Below are positions 7,222 to 15,460 of a stretch of DNA of 44,211 nucleotides, piece by piece. The translations under genes and the position numbers were made by a program. The stretch comes from Aquimonas sp046318115 (GTDB taxonomy: Bacteria > Pseudomonadota > Gammaproteobacteria > Xanthomonadales > Xanthomonadaceae): NCBI GenBank assembly GCA_046318115.1, contig JBKCVA010000036.1, forward strand, positions 1 through 44,211, written 5' to 3'. The notes under the pieces are model-generated. The model was given only the letters and a program-made list of their open reading frames with translations. It ran no database searches and was not told the DNA's origin. Numbering within the stretch: the first letter of the stretch is position 1; every line of letters begins with the position of its first letter.

Positions 7222-8274
7222 ATGCAGGCAGCACGCACCCTCAGCATCACGCCGCAGGCTGCGCTTCAGCGCACCATCGAGCATCGCGAGATCTTCCACG
7301 ACGAGATGATCGACCTGATGCGGCAGATCATGCGCGGCGAGGTCTCGCCGGTGATGGCTGCGGCCATCCTCACCGGCCTGCGGGTCAAGAAGGAAACCAT
7401 CGGCGAGATCACCGGTGCCGCCGTGGTGATGCGCGAGCTTTCGGCCAAGGTCGAGGTGCCCGAGTACCCGAACTTCGTCGACATCGTCGGCACCGGCGGC
7501 GACGGCGCGCACAGCTTCAACATCAGCACGGCGAGCATGTTCGTGGTGGCTGCGGCGGGTGGCCGCGTGGCCAAGCACGGCAACCGCAGCGTGTCGTCCA
7601 AGTCGGGCAGTGCCGATGTGCTGGAGGCCTTGGGTGCGCGCATCGACCTGCAGCCGGCGCAGGTGGCGCGCTGCATCGAAGAGATCGGCATCGGCTTCAT
7701 GTTTGCGCCGATCCACCACCCGGCGATGAAGAACATCGCCCCCGTGCGTCGCGAGATGGGCGTGCGCACGATCTTCAACATCCTCGGGCCGCTGACCAAT
7801 CCGGCCGGCGCGCCGAACATTCTGATGGGCGTGTTCCATCCCGATCTTGTCGGAATCCAGGTGCGCGTGCTGCAGCGCTTGGGCGCCAAGCACGCGCTGG
7901 TGGTGTACGGCCGCGACGGCATGGACGAAATCTCGCTGGGCGCGGCCACCCTGGTCGGCGAGCTGCGCGATGGCGTGGTGCGCGAGTACGAGATCGAGCC
8001 CGAGGATTTCGGCCTGCAGATGGCCTCCTCTCGCAACCTGCAGGTGGCTGACTCGACGGAATCGAAGGCGCGCGTGATCGAGGCGCTTGAAGGTCATGGC
8101 GGCGTGGCGCAGGACATCGTTTGCCTCAACGCGGGGGCCGCCTTGTACGCAGCGGACGTGGCGTCCAGCATCGCCGACGGTATCGCGCTTGCGCGTGCGG
8201 TGATCGCTTCGGGTGCCGCGAAGCAGCGCATGCAGGACTTTATCGCCGCAACGCAGCGTCTTGCTGCTGACTGA
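7222..8274 (+). CDS. trpD: Anthranilate phosphoribosyltransferase
   Basis: A 350-residue TrpD that transfers phosphoribosyl from PRPP to anthranilate, the second step from chorismate to tryptophan. The PRPP-binding motif is GTGGD (90-94), and the second signature, KHGNRSVSSKSGSADVLEAL, begins at 118. FNILGPLTNPA and VYGRDGMDEIS are also typical. ATG 7222 (MQAARTLSIT) is preceded by GAGG at 7210-7213. It lacks the N-terminal TrpG fusion seen in enterobacteria, in keeping with a separate trpG just upstream. The distance to trpC is 137 bases, filled largely by a possible short ORF. Confidence 0.95.
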   Translation: MQAARTLSITPQAALQRTIEHREIFHDEMIDLMRQIMRGEVSPVMAAAILTGLRVKKETIGEITGAAVVMRELSAKVEVPEYPNFVDIVGTGGDGAHSFNISTASMFVVAAAGGRVAKHGNRSVSSKSGSADVLEALGARIDLQPAQVARCIEEIGIGFMFAPIHHPAMKNIAPVRREMGVRTIFNILGPLTNPAGAPNILMGVFHPDLVGIQVRVLQRLGAKHALVVYGRDGMDEISLGAATLVGELRDGVVREYEIEPEDFGLQMASSRNLQVADSTESKARVIEALEGHGGVAQDIVCLNAGAALYAADVASSIADGIALARAVIASGAAKQRMQDFIAATQRLAAD

Positions 8275-8282
8275 GGCCAAAC

Positions 8283-8399
8283 ATGACTGCGGCGCGCGCG
8301 CAAGGCTGGATTCCTGTCGCGCAAGCGGGCACCCTTGCGCCGCCTTGCCGCGGCCTGCGTTTTGCAGCGGCGTCAGAACAACCGAACACGCACGCCTGA
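8283..8399 (+). CDS. Possible 38-residue small protein between trpD and trpC
   Basis: An ATG at 8283 follows TGAGG (8272-8276), which overlaps the trpD stop, at a good ribosome-binding distance, and opens a frame of 38 codons ending with TGA at 8397-8399, only 12 bases before the trpC ATG. The peptide begins MTAARAQGWIPVAQAG and has one tryptophan, so it does not look like an attenuator leader. trpC lacks an obvious ribosome binding site of its own, so translation of this frame could couple trpD to trpC. No homologue is known to me and it may be non-functional. Confidence 0.3.
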   Translation: MTAARAQGWIPVAQAGTLAPPCRGLRFAAASEQPNTHA

Positions 8400-8411
8400 G
8401 CACCCCGACCC

Positions 8412-9200
8412 ATGGGCGACATCCTGCACCGCATCCTTGACCGTAAGCGCGTCGAAGTGGCCGAGCGCGCAGAGGCCACGCCGCTGGCGGAACTCGAGAA
8501 GGCCACCAAGTCGGCGAATCCCGCGCGCGGCTTCCACGCCTCCCTGGTCAAGCGCATCAAGGACGGTGACGCCGCGGTCATCGCCGAGGTCAAGAAGGCC
8601 AGCCCCAGCAAGGGTGTGATCCGCGCCGATTTCTCGCCGGCCGATATTGCGCGCAGCTACGAGCGCGGCGGTGCCGCGGCGTTGTCGGTGCTGACCGACG
8701 TGGATTTTTTCCACGGCTCCGACGACTACCTGCGCGAAGCCCGCGCGGCCTGCGCGCTGCCGGTGCTGCGCAAGGATTTCATGGTCGATCCTTACCAGGT
8801 ATTCGAATCGCGGGCCCTGGGGGCGGATTGCATCCTGCTGATCGTCGCCGCTCTCGACGACGCCCAGCTGCGAGAGCTCTGCCAGCTCGGCAACAAGGTC
8901 GGCCTCGACGTTCTGGTGGAGGTGCACGACGGCGAGGAGTTGGAGCGCGCGCTGAAGTTGCCGACGCCGCTGATCGGCATCAACAACCGCAATCTGCACA
9001 CCTTCGCAGTGTCGCTGGACACCACGCTCGACCTGATTCCCGCCGTGCCCAAGGATCGCCTGCTGGTCACCGAAAGCGGTATCCGCACGGAAGACGACGT
9101 GATGATGCTGCGCGCCGAGGGGGTGCATGCCTTCCTGGTGGGCGAGACCTTCATGCGCGCTGAAGATCCCGGCGCCGAGCTCGAGAAGCTGTTTGGCTGA
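8412..9200 (+). CDS. trpC: Indole-3-glycerol phosphate synthase
   Basis: A 262-residue (beta/alpha)8 enzyme that converts CdRP to indole-3-glycerol phosphate. Conserved residues include E59 and K61 in VIAEVKKASPSKG, K121 in PVLRKDFMVD, E170 in DVLVEVHD, and the phosphate-binding GINNRNL and TESGI segments. The length matches monofunctional TrpC without a TrpF fusion. The start ATG 8412 (MGDILHRILDRKR) gives the normal N-terminus. The following HAD gene overlaps its stop codon if the TTG start proposed there is correct. Confidence 0.95.
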   Translation: MGDILHRILDRKRVEVAERAEATPLAELEKATKSANPARGFHASLVKRIKDGDAAVIAEVKKASPSKGVIRADFSPADIARSYERGGAAALSVLTDVDFFHGSDDYLREARAACALPVLRKDFMVDPYQVFESRALGADCILLIVAALDDAQLRELCQLGNKVGLDVLVEVHDGEELERALKLPTPLIGINNRNLHTFAVSLDTTLDLIPAVPKDRLLVTESGIRTEDDVMMLRAEGVHAFLVGETFMRAEDPGAELEKLFG

Positions 9201-9903
9201 GCCGACGCTCGCGGCGGGCCAGGGCTTCGCTCAAGACGTCCCGGTGGTGGTGTTCGACTTCGACGGCACCCTGTTCCGTGGCGATCTCGGCTACCAGTGG
9301 CTGCGCGGGCTGCTGCGGGGTTCGCCCGCGCGGCTTGCTCTCCTGGTTCTGCTGCTGCCGCTGTGGGCGCCGCTGTTCCTGCGCCGGCCTTGGGTGCAGC
9401 ACGGCGTGCGCGCCTGCTTCCTGATCGCCACTTTCGGTCGATCCAGCGTTTCGCCCGCGGAGTTCCTGCGTCACTGCGGCGAGGCCATGCGCGACCGTCT
9501 GTTCCCCGAGGCCCTGACGGCACTCGCTGCAGAGCGCGCGGCGGGCCATCGCGTGGTGATCGCCACCGGTGAATACCCGCCGCTGGTCGAGGACCTGCTC
9601 GCCGATCTGCCCGGCGGCTGCCCGCCGGTGCTGGGCTCCACCGTGGTGCCGACCCGCTGGGGGCTGGATCTGCGCCATCACCTGCAGGGCCGCCGCAAGC
9701 TCGATGCGCTGGAGGCCGCCGGCTATGGACGCCGCTACCTGCGCTGCTACACCGACAGCGCCACCGATGCCGCCCTGATCCGCGCCTGCGCCGAAGCGGT
9801 GATCGTCAATGTTGCCGTCGCGCGGCGGCCCGCCTTTGTGGCGCGGGTCGCCTGCGCGCAGACGGCGCTGCGCTGGGTCGACTGGGCCGCGGCTTCGCCC
9901 TGA
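9193..9903 (+). CDS. HAD-superfamily phosphatase
   Basis: A HAD-IB-like hydrolase of about 236 residues. Motif I is VVVFDFDGTLF with the nucleophilic and acid/base aspartates, motif II is VVIATGEY, motif III includes the Lys of GRRKLDAL, and motif IV is YTDSATDAAL. Between motifs I and II lies a hydrophobic helical stretch (ARLALLVLLLPLWAPLFL), so the protein may sit close to the membrane. No ATG fits; TTG at 9193 overlaps the end of trpC by 8 bases and implies translational coupling. The frame is open further upstream inside trpC. As far as I remember, a HAD gene downstream of trpC is also found in other xanthomonads. The substrate is unknown. Confidence 0.78.
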   Translation: MAEPTLAAGQGFAQDVPVVVFDFDGTLFRGDLGYQWLRGLLRGSPARLALLVLLLPLWAPLFLRRPWVQHGVRACFLIATFGRSSVSPAEFLRHCGEAMRDRLFPEALTALAAERAAGHRVVIATGEYPPLVEDLLADLPGGCPPVLGSTVVPTRWGLDLRHHLQGRRKLDALEAAGYGRRYLRCYTDSATDAALIRACAEAVIVNVAVARRPAFVARVACAQTALRWVDWAAASP

Positions 9904-10080
9904 GCCGCTGCCGCGCGCTTTACCCTCGCGCGGCAGCAGGCGCGATCTCCCAGCGTTCTGCCCGCGACGCCCCAGTCAACGCCATGGCTTCTTCCTCGCC
10001 CTGCCAGCGCAGGCCGTCGAGCATGGTCACACCCCGTCGAAGTCGCGGCGGGTTCTGCCCTTCACGAGGCGTCGAACATC

Positions 10081-10533
10081 CTGCGTTCCATCGTTTTCGT
10101 CCTGGCGCTCGGCGCCGCGGCCCATGCCCACGCGGTGCCCGGGTGCTACCGCGGCCACATCGTCGAGGTCGCCAACGACAGCTTCTATTGCGCCGCAATG
10201 ACCAGTATCGCCGCGGCCAACGGCATCACCGACCATTTCTGGGCGGCCAGCTTGGCGGCGTACCAGAGCTGCCAGGTTCATGCTGGCTGGAGCGATCCGA
10301 GCTTTGATGTGCCCGGGGCCGGCCAGGTCGGGTGCCTGCTTTGCGCGTCCGCCGAGCTGCTGAGCGGCAACGGCCGGCACCTGGGCCGGAGTGTGGCCCT
10401 CCGCTGCAAGACGTGCTTTCCGCCGATGGCGGTCAAGCCAATGCGTGATGTGGAGCTGCGTTCGGAGCGATGCAGCGGGCGCCGCGTTGGCCTGCAGCCG
10501 CGTGGCGCCGATCCGCAAGTCCCTGATCGATAA
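10081..10533 (+). CDS. Cysteine-rich secreted protein, start uncertain
   Basis: A protein of about 150 residues with a clear signal peptide (SIVFVLALGAAAHAHA) followed by eight cysteines (22, 37, 64, 85, 88, 109, 112, 131 counted from the CTG at 10081), two pairs as CxxC. No ATG, GTG or TTG lies before the signal peptide. GAGG at 10066-10069 is well placed for ATC at 10078 or CTG at 10081; the first common start codon, GTG 10135, would remove the signal peptide. Either a rare start is used or the start codon has mutated. Proline- and arginine-rich C-terminal residues are less convincing. I do not recognise the family. It is followed by another small Cys-containing exported protein. Confidence 0.45.
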   Translation: MRSIVFVLALGAAAHAHAVPGCYRGHIVEVANDSFYCAAMTSIAAANGITDHFWAASLAAYQSCQVHAGWSDPSFDVPGAGQVGCLLCASAELLSGNGRHLGRSVALRCKTCFPPMAVKPMRDVELRSERCSGRRVGLQPRGADPQVPDR

Positions 10534-10637
10534 AGTTCGGCAACTCGTGTTCCCGGCTTGTTCCCGGCTTTTTCCTTCGCGTCGGCAGTGTCCCGGCGCT
10601 AGCCTGCGCTTCTGTTCGACGCCACTGGAGTACGCCC

Positions 10638-11084
10638 ATGAAACTGTCCCTGCTCGTCGCCTGCACGATCGCCCTGATGACGGCCAGCGCCGCGCGTGCG
10701 CACAGCGAGCTGCCCTCGGAAGACTGGTGTGCGGAGGGCCGCCCGGTGCCGGTCGGCAGCTTCGAGGTCTATGCTGAAACCCTGGTGGCCGACCGCGAGC
10801 GCGATGCCACCTGCAGCGCCGGTGGCAAGGGCCTGGCCAAGGACTGCGGCCAGTTTGATGACGACTACGAGACCTCCAGCGAACGCGCTCTGGCGCTCTG
10901 CAGCGCCCACGGCTACCGGGCCATGGGCCACTTCGGCAGCGTGATCGCGGTGGTGCAGTGGCCCGAGACCTATCTGCACGCGGACCATCACCGCCTGTAC
11001 CGCGCCGAGCACGGCCTGCGCGGACTCTGCGTGCGCTGCGAGCGGCCTCCCAGGCCGCTGCCTTCGCCCAAGCATCGCGACTGA
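10638..11084 (+). CDS. Small cysteine-containing exported protein
   Basis: A 148-residue protein with a signal peptide (MKLSLLVACTIALMTASAARA, cleavage near residue 21) and six cysteines in the mature part (31, 59, 70, 88, 131, 134), suggesting disulfide bonds in the periplasm or outside the cell. Trp30-Cys31 and a CVRC pair near the end are the most distinctive spots. The start ATG 10638 has GGAG at about 10628. It resembles small Cys-containing proteins I recall from Lysobacterales, but no function can be given. It may share a transcript with the preceding cysteine-rich gene and converges on the TPR/PAS gene. Confidence 0.7.
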   Translation: MKLSLLVACTIALMTASAARAHSELPSEDWCAEGRPVPVGSFEVYAETLVADRERDATCSAGGKGLAKDCGQFDDDYETSSERALALCSAHGYRAMGHFGSVIAVVQWPETYLHADHHRLYRAEHGLRGLCVRCERPPRPLPSPKHRD

Positions 11085-11196
11085 GCAGGCCGTGAAGGGG
11101 GCTTGGTGCTCGTTGCCGCCGTGAGTGCGCCGCGGAGGAATGCGTTTGGGACGGCGGCGAAATCCTCTGCCGCCGTCAAAAACGACCTGCGCGCGC

Positions 11197-13329
11197 TCAT
11201 TCTCGTTGCCGCGTGTGCTGCAGCAGCTCCTCGACCAGGGCTTCCAGCTGGGCGCGATGCCCCGCTTCGATGTTGACCTCGCCCAGCAGGAAATAGGCCG
11301 TCCGCAGCACTTCGCGCCAGCGCGGACGGTCCGGCAGGCTGTCGAGGCTGAGATAGCGGTCCATCGCCCGCACTCGCAGTCGGCCGTCGTCGATGGTGAT
11401 GCGCCAGATGCCGCTGGCCTCGGCCAGCTCGACCCGGCCCTTGCGGCTGACCCGCTCCCAAGCTTCGAGCGCGGTGCGCATCGTGCGCACCAGCAAGCGT
11501 CTGAAGGCCATCGGATCGTCGACGCCTTCCCCCGGTTCGACCGCTGCGGGCGGTGCGGAGCCCGCAGCGGTGTCCCGAGTCGGCGACGCCGTTGCACTTT
11601 CGATCCGCAGCACGCCCAGCTCTTCTTCCATGTTCAGGCGCTGGCAGCGCAGGCGGAGTTCCGGCAGTACCGGACTGGCGTGCTCGCCAAGGTCGGCCTC
11701 GGCTTCGCTCTCGCCGGCCAGGCTTGCACTCTCCATCAAGGACTGCGCCCACGCCGCGGTCTCGGCGTCCAACGCCTCCCCCAGCTTCAGCCCCTGAAGA
11801 GCCTCGACGGTGCGCCCCAACGCCTGCGCGGCCTGGGCGGTGGAGGCGCGGATTCGGCCGGAGGCATCAAACACCAGGCAGGCCGACTGTTGGCGGTCCA
11901 GCAGCCAGGCCATCGAGCGCAGATCGCAGCGCAGGTCCTCGGACGCGCGTCGAGCCTCGGCGATGCGCAGCTCCAGGGCACGCCGCTCGCGTTCGGCGTC
12001 GAGCCGTTGCCGGTAGCTGCGACGCTGCGAGTACAGCGCGAGTAGCGCCAGCCCCAGCAGGCCGACAGCGGCGACGCTCAGTGTCTCCAGCCGGCGCCTG
12101 GCCAATTCGGACTCGCGGCGTTCGGCCTCGGATTCCAGTCGCTCCAGGTCGAAGCGCACACGCAGGCTGTCGAAGCGCTCGCCGTGACGGGCTTCGGCCA
12201 GTGCCTGCGCCTCCGCATGCAGCTGTCGCTGGTGCTGGAGCGCCTGTTCCGGCCGGCCCAGGGCTTCGGCGAGTTGCGCCAGCGCTTCGAGGGCCTGCAG
12301 CCGCTGCGCCGGTGGCTGGCCTTCGCCCCCGGTCAGCAACACCTGCAGGGTCGCATAGCGCTCGCCGCGCGCGGCTTCACCCGCCAGCCGTGCATCCAGC
12401 ACAGCAATGTCGAGGCGTCCGGCAGCTTCGTCCGGGGCTGCCGTGCGGGCGCGCGTCAACCAGTCGAGAGCGTCGGCGCGGGCGCCCGCATCGAACTCGA
12501 GCTGCGCTCGCACCAGGGCCGCGCGCAGTTGATCGCGCGGTGATTCCGCATAGGCCTGCCAGACCAGGTCGAGCAGACCGCGCGCCTCGTCCCAGCGGCC
12601 GCGCCGCAGCGCCAGCCTCGCGAGCTCCTCGCGGGTGCGCTCGGTGGGCAGGATCCGGCCGTTCGCGGTGTGGTCCTTGAGTGCGCGGGTGAGGTAGTCC
12701 TCGGCGCGCCCCAAATCGCCGAGCTCCAGGTAGAGGCTGCCGATGTTGGCGAGCAGGGCGCCGAGCGGAGATTCGTCGTTGCCCTCGCGCAGCGCGAGGC
12801 TGGCCTCGAAGGCGACCAGCGCCGATTCATAGTTGCCGAGGTGCCGGTAGACGACGCCGAGATCGTTCTCGCTGATCGCGCGTGCACGAACGTCGTCGGC
12901 GGCGCGAGCTGCGGCCAGTGCTTCGAGGAAATCACCCAGCGCCTCGCCGGGCCGGCCCTCGCGGTATGCGTTCAGTCCGCGCCGACGCGCGAGGCGGTGC
13001 GCGGCCAGCGGGTCGGCGACGCGCGGCAGCAGCACCACTGCGGACTTCAGTGCCGCTTCCGCGCGGGTGGAGTCGCCCAGCTGGGACGCGAGCTCCGAGG
13101 CGTGCATCCAGGCTTCGAAGGCAAGCTCGGCTTGACCGGTCGAGGCCAGCGCGCGTGCGGCCGACTCACAGCTCGCCAGCGCTGCAGCCGGTTCTTCGCG
13201 GCGCTGCTCGCGGCAGTCCTGCAGCGGGTGGGGCTGGGCCACCGTCGGGGCGCTCGCCAACAGTCCATACAGCGCAAGACTGAGCGCGACAGCCACGTTG
13301 CGGACGGGCGGGAGGGCGTATGCGGGCAT
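11197..13329 (-). CDS. TPR repeat / PAS-like membrane protein with a conserved-looking C-terminal domain
   Basis: A 710-residue protein. A signal peptide or N-terminal anchor (12-31) is followed by about seven TPR-like helical pairs (50-380, for example ENDLGVVYRHLGNYESALVA), one transmembrane helix (417-434), a coiled coil (435-475), a PAS-like segment (480-520, SACLVFDASGRIRAS) and a C-terminal domain (about 606-710) with GIWRITIDDGRLRVRAM and RYLSLDSLPDRPRWREVLRT. The TPRs should be periplasmic and the PAS and C-terminal parts cytoplasmic, an arrangement like that of TPR-containing sensor proteins. No GGDEF, HisKA or HTH motif is visible, so the output domain is unknown. It follows the PilZ gene on the same strand and may share its transcript. 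Confidence 0.7.
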   Translation of the reverse strand: MPAYALPPVRNVAVALSLALYGLLASAPTVAQPHPLQDCREQRREEPAAALASCESAARALASTGQAELAFEAWMHASELASQLGDSTRAEAALKSAVVLLPRVADPLAAHRLARRRGLNAYREGRPGEALGDFLEALAAARAADDVRARAISENDLGVVYRHLGNYESALVAFEASLALREGNDESPLGALLANIGSLYLELGDLGRAEDYLTRALKDHTANGRILPTERTREELARLALRRGRWDEARGLLDLVWQAYAESPRDQLRAALVRAQLEFDAGARADALDWLTRARTAAPDEAAGRLDIAVLDARLAGEAARGERYATLQVLLTGGEGQPPAQRLQALEALAQLAEALGRPEQALQHQRQLHAEAQALAEARHGERFDSLRVRFDLERLESEAERRESELARRRLETLSVAAVGLLGLALLALYSQRRSYRQRLDAERERRALELRIAEARRASEDLRCDLRSMAWLLDRQQSACLVFDASGRIRASTAQAAQALGRTVEALQGLKLGEALDAETAAWAQSLMESASLAGESEAEADLGEHASPVLPELRLRCQRLNMEEELGVLRIESATASPTRDTAAGSAPPAAVEPGEGVDDPMAFRRLLVRTMRTALEAWERVSRKGRVELAEASGIWRITIDDGRLRVRAMDRYLSLDSLPDRPRWREVLRTAYFLLGEVNIEAGHRAQLEALVEELLQHTRQRE

Positions 13330-13419
13330 GGATGGGGGCCAGCGGGGGTGACCGCCGAACTTAGCACGCAGGTGCTCTGCACCCGAACAGTCGGCCGATG
13401 GGCGCAGGCGCCGCCCGGA

Positions 13420-14343
13420 TCAGACGTCGACCAGGGCGTGGAAGATGAAGTGCTCGACCACCAGACGCTCAGAACTGCCGAGTTCGACGAACTGCAGACC
13501 GAAGCGGCGCCGGTCCGATTCACCGAAGCTCTTGATGCCGCGCACTTCCGACAGCACGCTCAAGACATGCTCATCCCCCGCCGCCTGGAGCTTGAAGCCC
13601 AGGCGCAGGCGGTCGCCGCTGTCAGCGATTTCCGGCTGGGCTTCGATCTGGCAGCCGCTGGCGCTCAGGTTCTTCATCACCGCGCCGTGGGGGCGCGGCT
13701 CACCCATCACCGGACGGCTCAGATTCACCACGCTGCAGATGATCTGGGTGTCGACCCGCTCATGGGCGCGCATGACGTGGAAGACCACACCCTCCGGATA
13801 GGACGTGACCACGTAGGGGAAGGGCGTGAAATGCACCTTCAGCACTTTGGCTTGGAAGGTCGCCACCCCACTCGCGGTGAGTACGCGCACGAACAGCAGC
13901 TCGTTGTCGCGGAAGGGCACGACGCCGCCATCCGCATTCACCGCGCTGATGAGCACCCCGCCGCCCTCATGCAGCCCGACCAGACGCAGCGCTACGCGTG
14001 GACGGTTGGTGGTGCTCAGAAAGTCGATGTACAGCGTCTTGCCCGGTGCGAGCTTCAGTTCAGACAGCTTGCGGGTTTCGCGCGGGCCCTCGTCCTCTGC
14101 GGGTTCTGTCGAGCTGTCCGCCGCCTGCAGCTCGGGCGGTTGACCGCCTCGCGCGCTGCGCCCCAGGTCGCGTTCGGCCAAGTACAGGCCCATTTCATGC
14201 AACGTGCTGAGCTGACGCTCGGTCTCTATGACTTCGCCGGCCCGCAGCAACAGCCGCCCCATCGAGTCATAGACGGGGTAGGGCAGGGGGCTGCCGATCT
14301 TGATATCGGTGCGTCGGACAGGCTGCAGCGGCGACTTCGCCAT
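13420..14343 (-). CDS. PilZ-domain c-di-GMP binding protein (YcgR-like)
   Basis: A 307-residue cytoplasmic protein. The N-terminal segment (VYDSMGRLLLRAGEVI, 24-39) resembles PilZN-type domains, the middle (about 100-190) is a YcgR-like flagellar-brake fold, and the C-terminal PilZ domain has both halves of the c-di-GMP signature: RxxxR as R192-AHE-R196 and NxSxxG as N225-L-S-A-S-G230. It should therefore bind c-di-GMP and modulate motility or adhesion. The start ATG 14343 begins MAKSPLQPVRRTD. It lies 107 bases downstream of clp on the same strand, and Clp is itself a c-di-GMP-responsive regulator in Xanthomonas. Confidence 0.87.
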   Translation of the reverse strand: MAKSPLQPVRRTDIKIGSPLPYPVYDSMGRLLLRAGEVIETERQLSTLHEMGLYLAERDLGRSARGGQPPELQAADSSTEPAEDEGPRETRKLSELKLAPGKTLYIDFLSTTNRPRVALRLVGLHEGGGVLISAVNADGGVVPFRDNELLFVRVLTASGVATFQAKVLKVHFTPFPYVVTSYPEGVVFHVMRAHERVDTQIICSVVNLSRPVMGEPRPHGAVMKNLSASGCQIEAQPEIADSGDRLRLGFKLQAAGDEHVLSVLSEVRGIKSFGESDRRRFGLQFVELGSSERLVVEHFIFHALVDV

Positions 14344-14450
14344 GGGGAACCGGTCGGGCAGGAGAGGGCGGGCCGTGCCAGTGGATCAGCCTTGCGGCGC
14401 CTTCACAAGCGATGACGGATGGGGCGCAACTATGCAGGTTCCGTGCCGGC

Positions 14451-15149
14451 TCAGCGATCCTGGCGATAGACCACTACGGTCTTGCCGCGGGCGTGCAGCA
14501 CGCCCTGCTCTTCCAACTGCTTCAGCACGCGACCGGCCATTTCACGCGAGCACCCGACAATGCGCGCCAGCTCCTGCCGCGAGACCCGGATCTGGGTGCC
14601 CTGCGGGTGGCTCATCGCGTCGGGTTCTTCGCACAGGTCCAGAAGGGTGCTGGAGATGCGGCTGGTGACGTCCATGAAGGCGAGGCGGCTGGCCTTGCGG
14701 CTGGTATGCATGAGGCGCTTGGTGAGCTGTGCGCCGATCGCATACAGCAGACGGGGGCATTCCTCGGCCAGCGGCCCGGCGAAAAGGGCATGCAGGCGCT
14801 CATACCCGATCTCGGCAAGCTCGCAGGCGGTGCGGGTGCGCAGCAGGACCTCGCGCTGGGGGGCGGCCACGTAGATGCCGGTCTCGCCCACGAAGTCCCC
14901 GGGGTTCAGGTAGCTCAGAACCAGCTCGCGACCGTCTTCCTCTTCCGTCATGACGCTCAGCGAGCCCTGCACCACGTAGTACATGGTTCCCGCCGGATCA
15001 CCGGGGCGGAACACATCCGCGCGCGCCGGGTAACGGCGGCGATGGCAGTGGGCGAGAAAGCGCTCGATATGGATGGGCTCGGGAGCCAGCGAGGGGGGCG
15101 TCAGCTGGCGCTTGAGCGCGGTCTGCAGCGAGAAGCTGGAGGGGACCAT
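14451..15149 (-). CDS. clp: Clp, CRP-family global transcription regulator
   Basis: A 232-residue CRP/FNR-family regulator matching Xanthomonas Clp closely (IERFLAHCHRRRYPARADVF, then ASRLAFMDVTSRI and SHPQGTQIRVSRQELARIVG). It has an N-terminal cyclic-nucleotide beta-roll (about 30-130), a long dimer helix (135-165) and a winged helix-turn-helix (about 185-225). In Clp a Glu replaces the cAMP-contacting Ser of CRP and is linked to c-di-GMP control; the equivalent here is E100 in the QREVLLRTRT segment. Clp activates virulence, extracellular enzyme and motility genes in xanthomonads and loses DNA binding when c-di-GMP is bound. It diverges from speD across 311 bases. Confidence 0.93.
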   Translation of the reverse strand: MVPSSFSLQTALKRQLTPPSLAPEPIHIERFLAHCHRRRYPARADVFRPGDPAGTMYYVVQGSLSVMTEEEDGRELVLSYLNPGDFVGETGIYVAAPQREVLLRTRTACELAEIGYERLHALFAGPLAEECPRLLYAIGAQLTKRLMHTSRKASRLAFMDVTSRISSTLLDLCEEPDAMSHPQGTQIRVSRQELARIVGCSREMAGRVLKQLEEQGVLHARGKTVVVYRQDR

Positions 15150-15460
15150 ATCCGACCTGAAGTGCGATGGAGTTCAAAGATTAGCGTCCGCTGGACGCTG
15201 CTTCAACGCAATAGTGCGCCAATTCCACCCGCTTTGTCCTTCGCTGTCACGCTTTTGCTGAGACTGGCAGCGCAGTCGCGGTGGGTCCCGCGGCGACTTG
15301 GGCGCGCTGCGGGCCCGTGGGGCGGCCCGCCCTAAAGGTTCTGTGATTCATTTCTTTGGTCCATACTACTCCGCTGGTCCCAGGCCACTGGAACCAGACG
15401 CCTGGCGACCGCGTGTGCGGCCCGCCAGTCCTCCATCCGCCCGCACAGGGGATCCGAAAC
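15150..15460. promoter_or_regulatory. Divergent clp-speD control region
   Basis: These 311 bases must hold promoters for both genes. A TGTGATTCATTTCT stretch at about 15341 resembles half of a CRP-family site but lacks the second arm. A 9-bp imperfect inverted repeat sits at 15375-15396 and is listed separately. No gene is seen here. Confidence 0.45.
15375..15396. promoter_or_regulatory. Imperfect palindrome 65 bases upstream of speD
   Basis: TGGTCCCAG (15375-15383) pairs with CTGGAACCA (15388-15396) with one mismatch and a 4-nt loop, GCCA. It may be an operator or a stem in the speD leader RNA. Confidence 0.35.
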
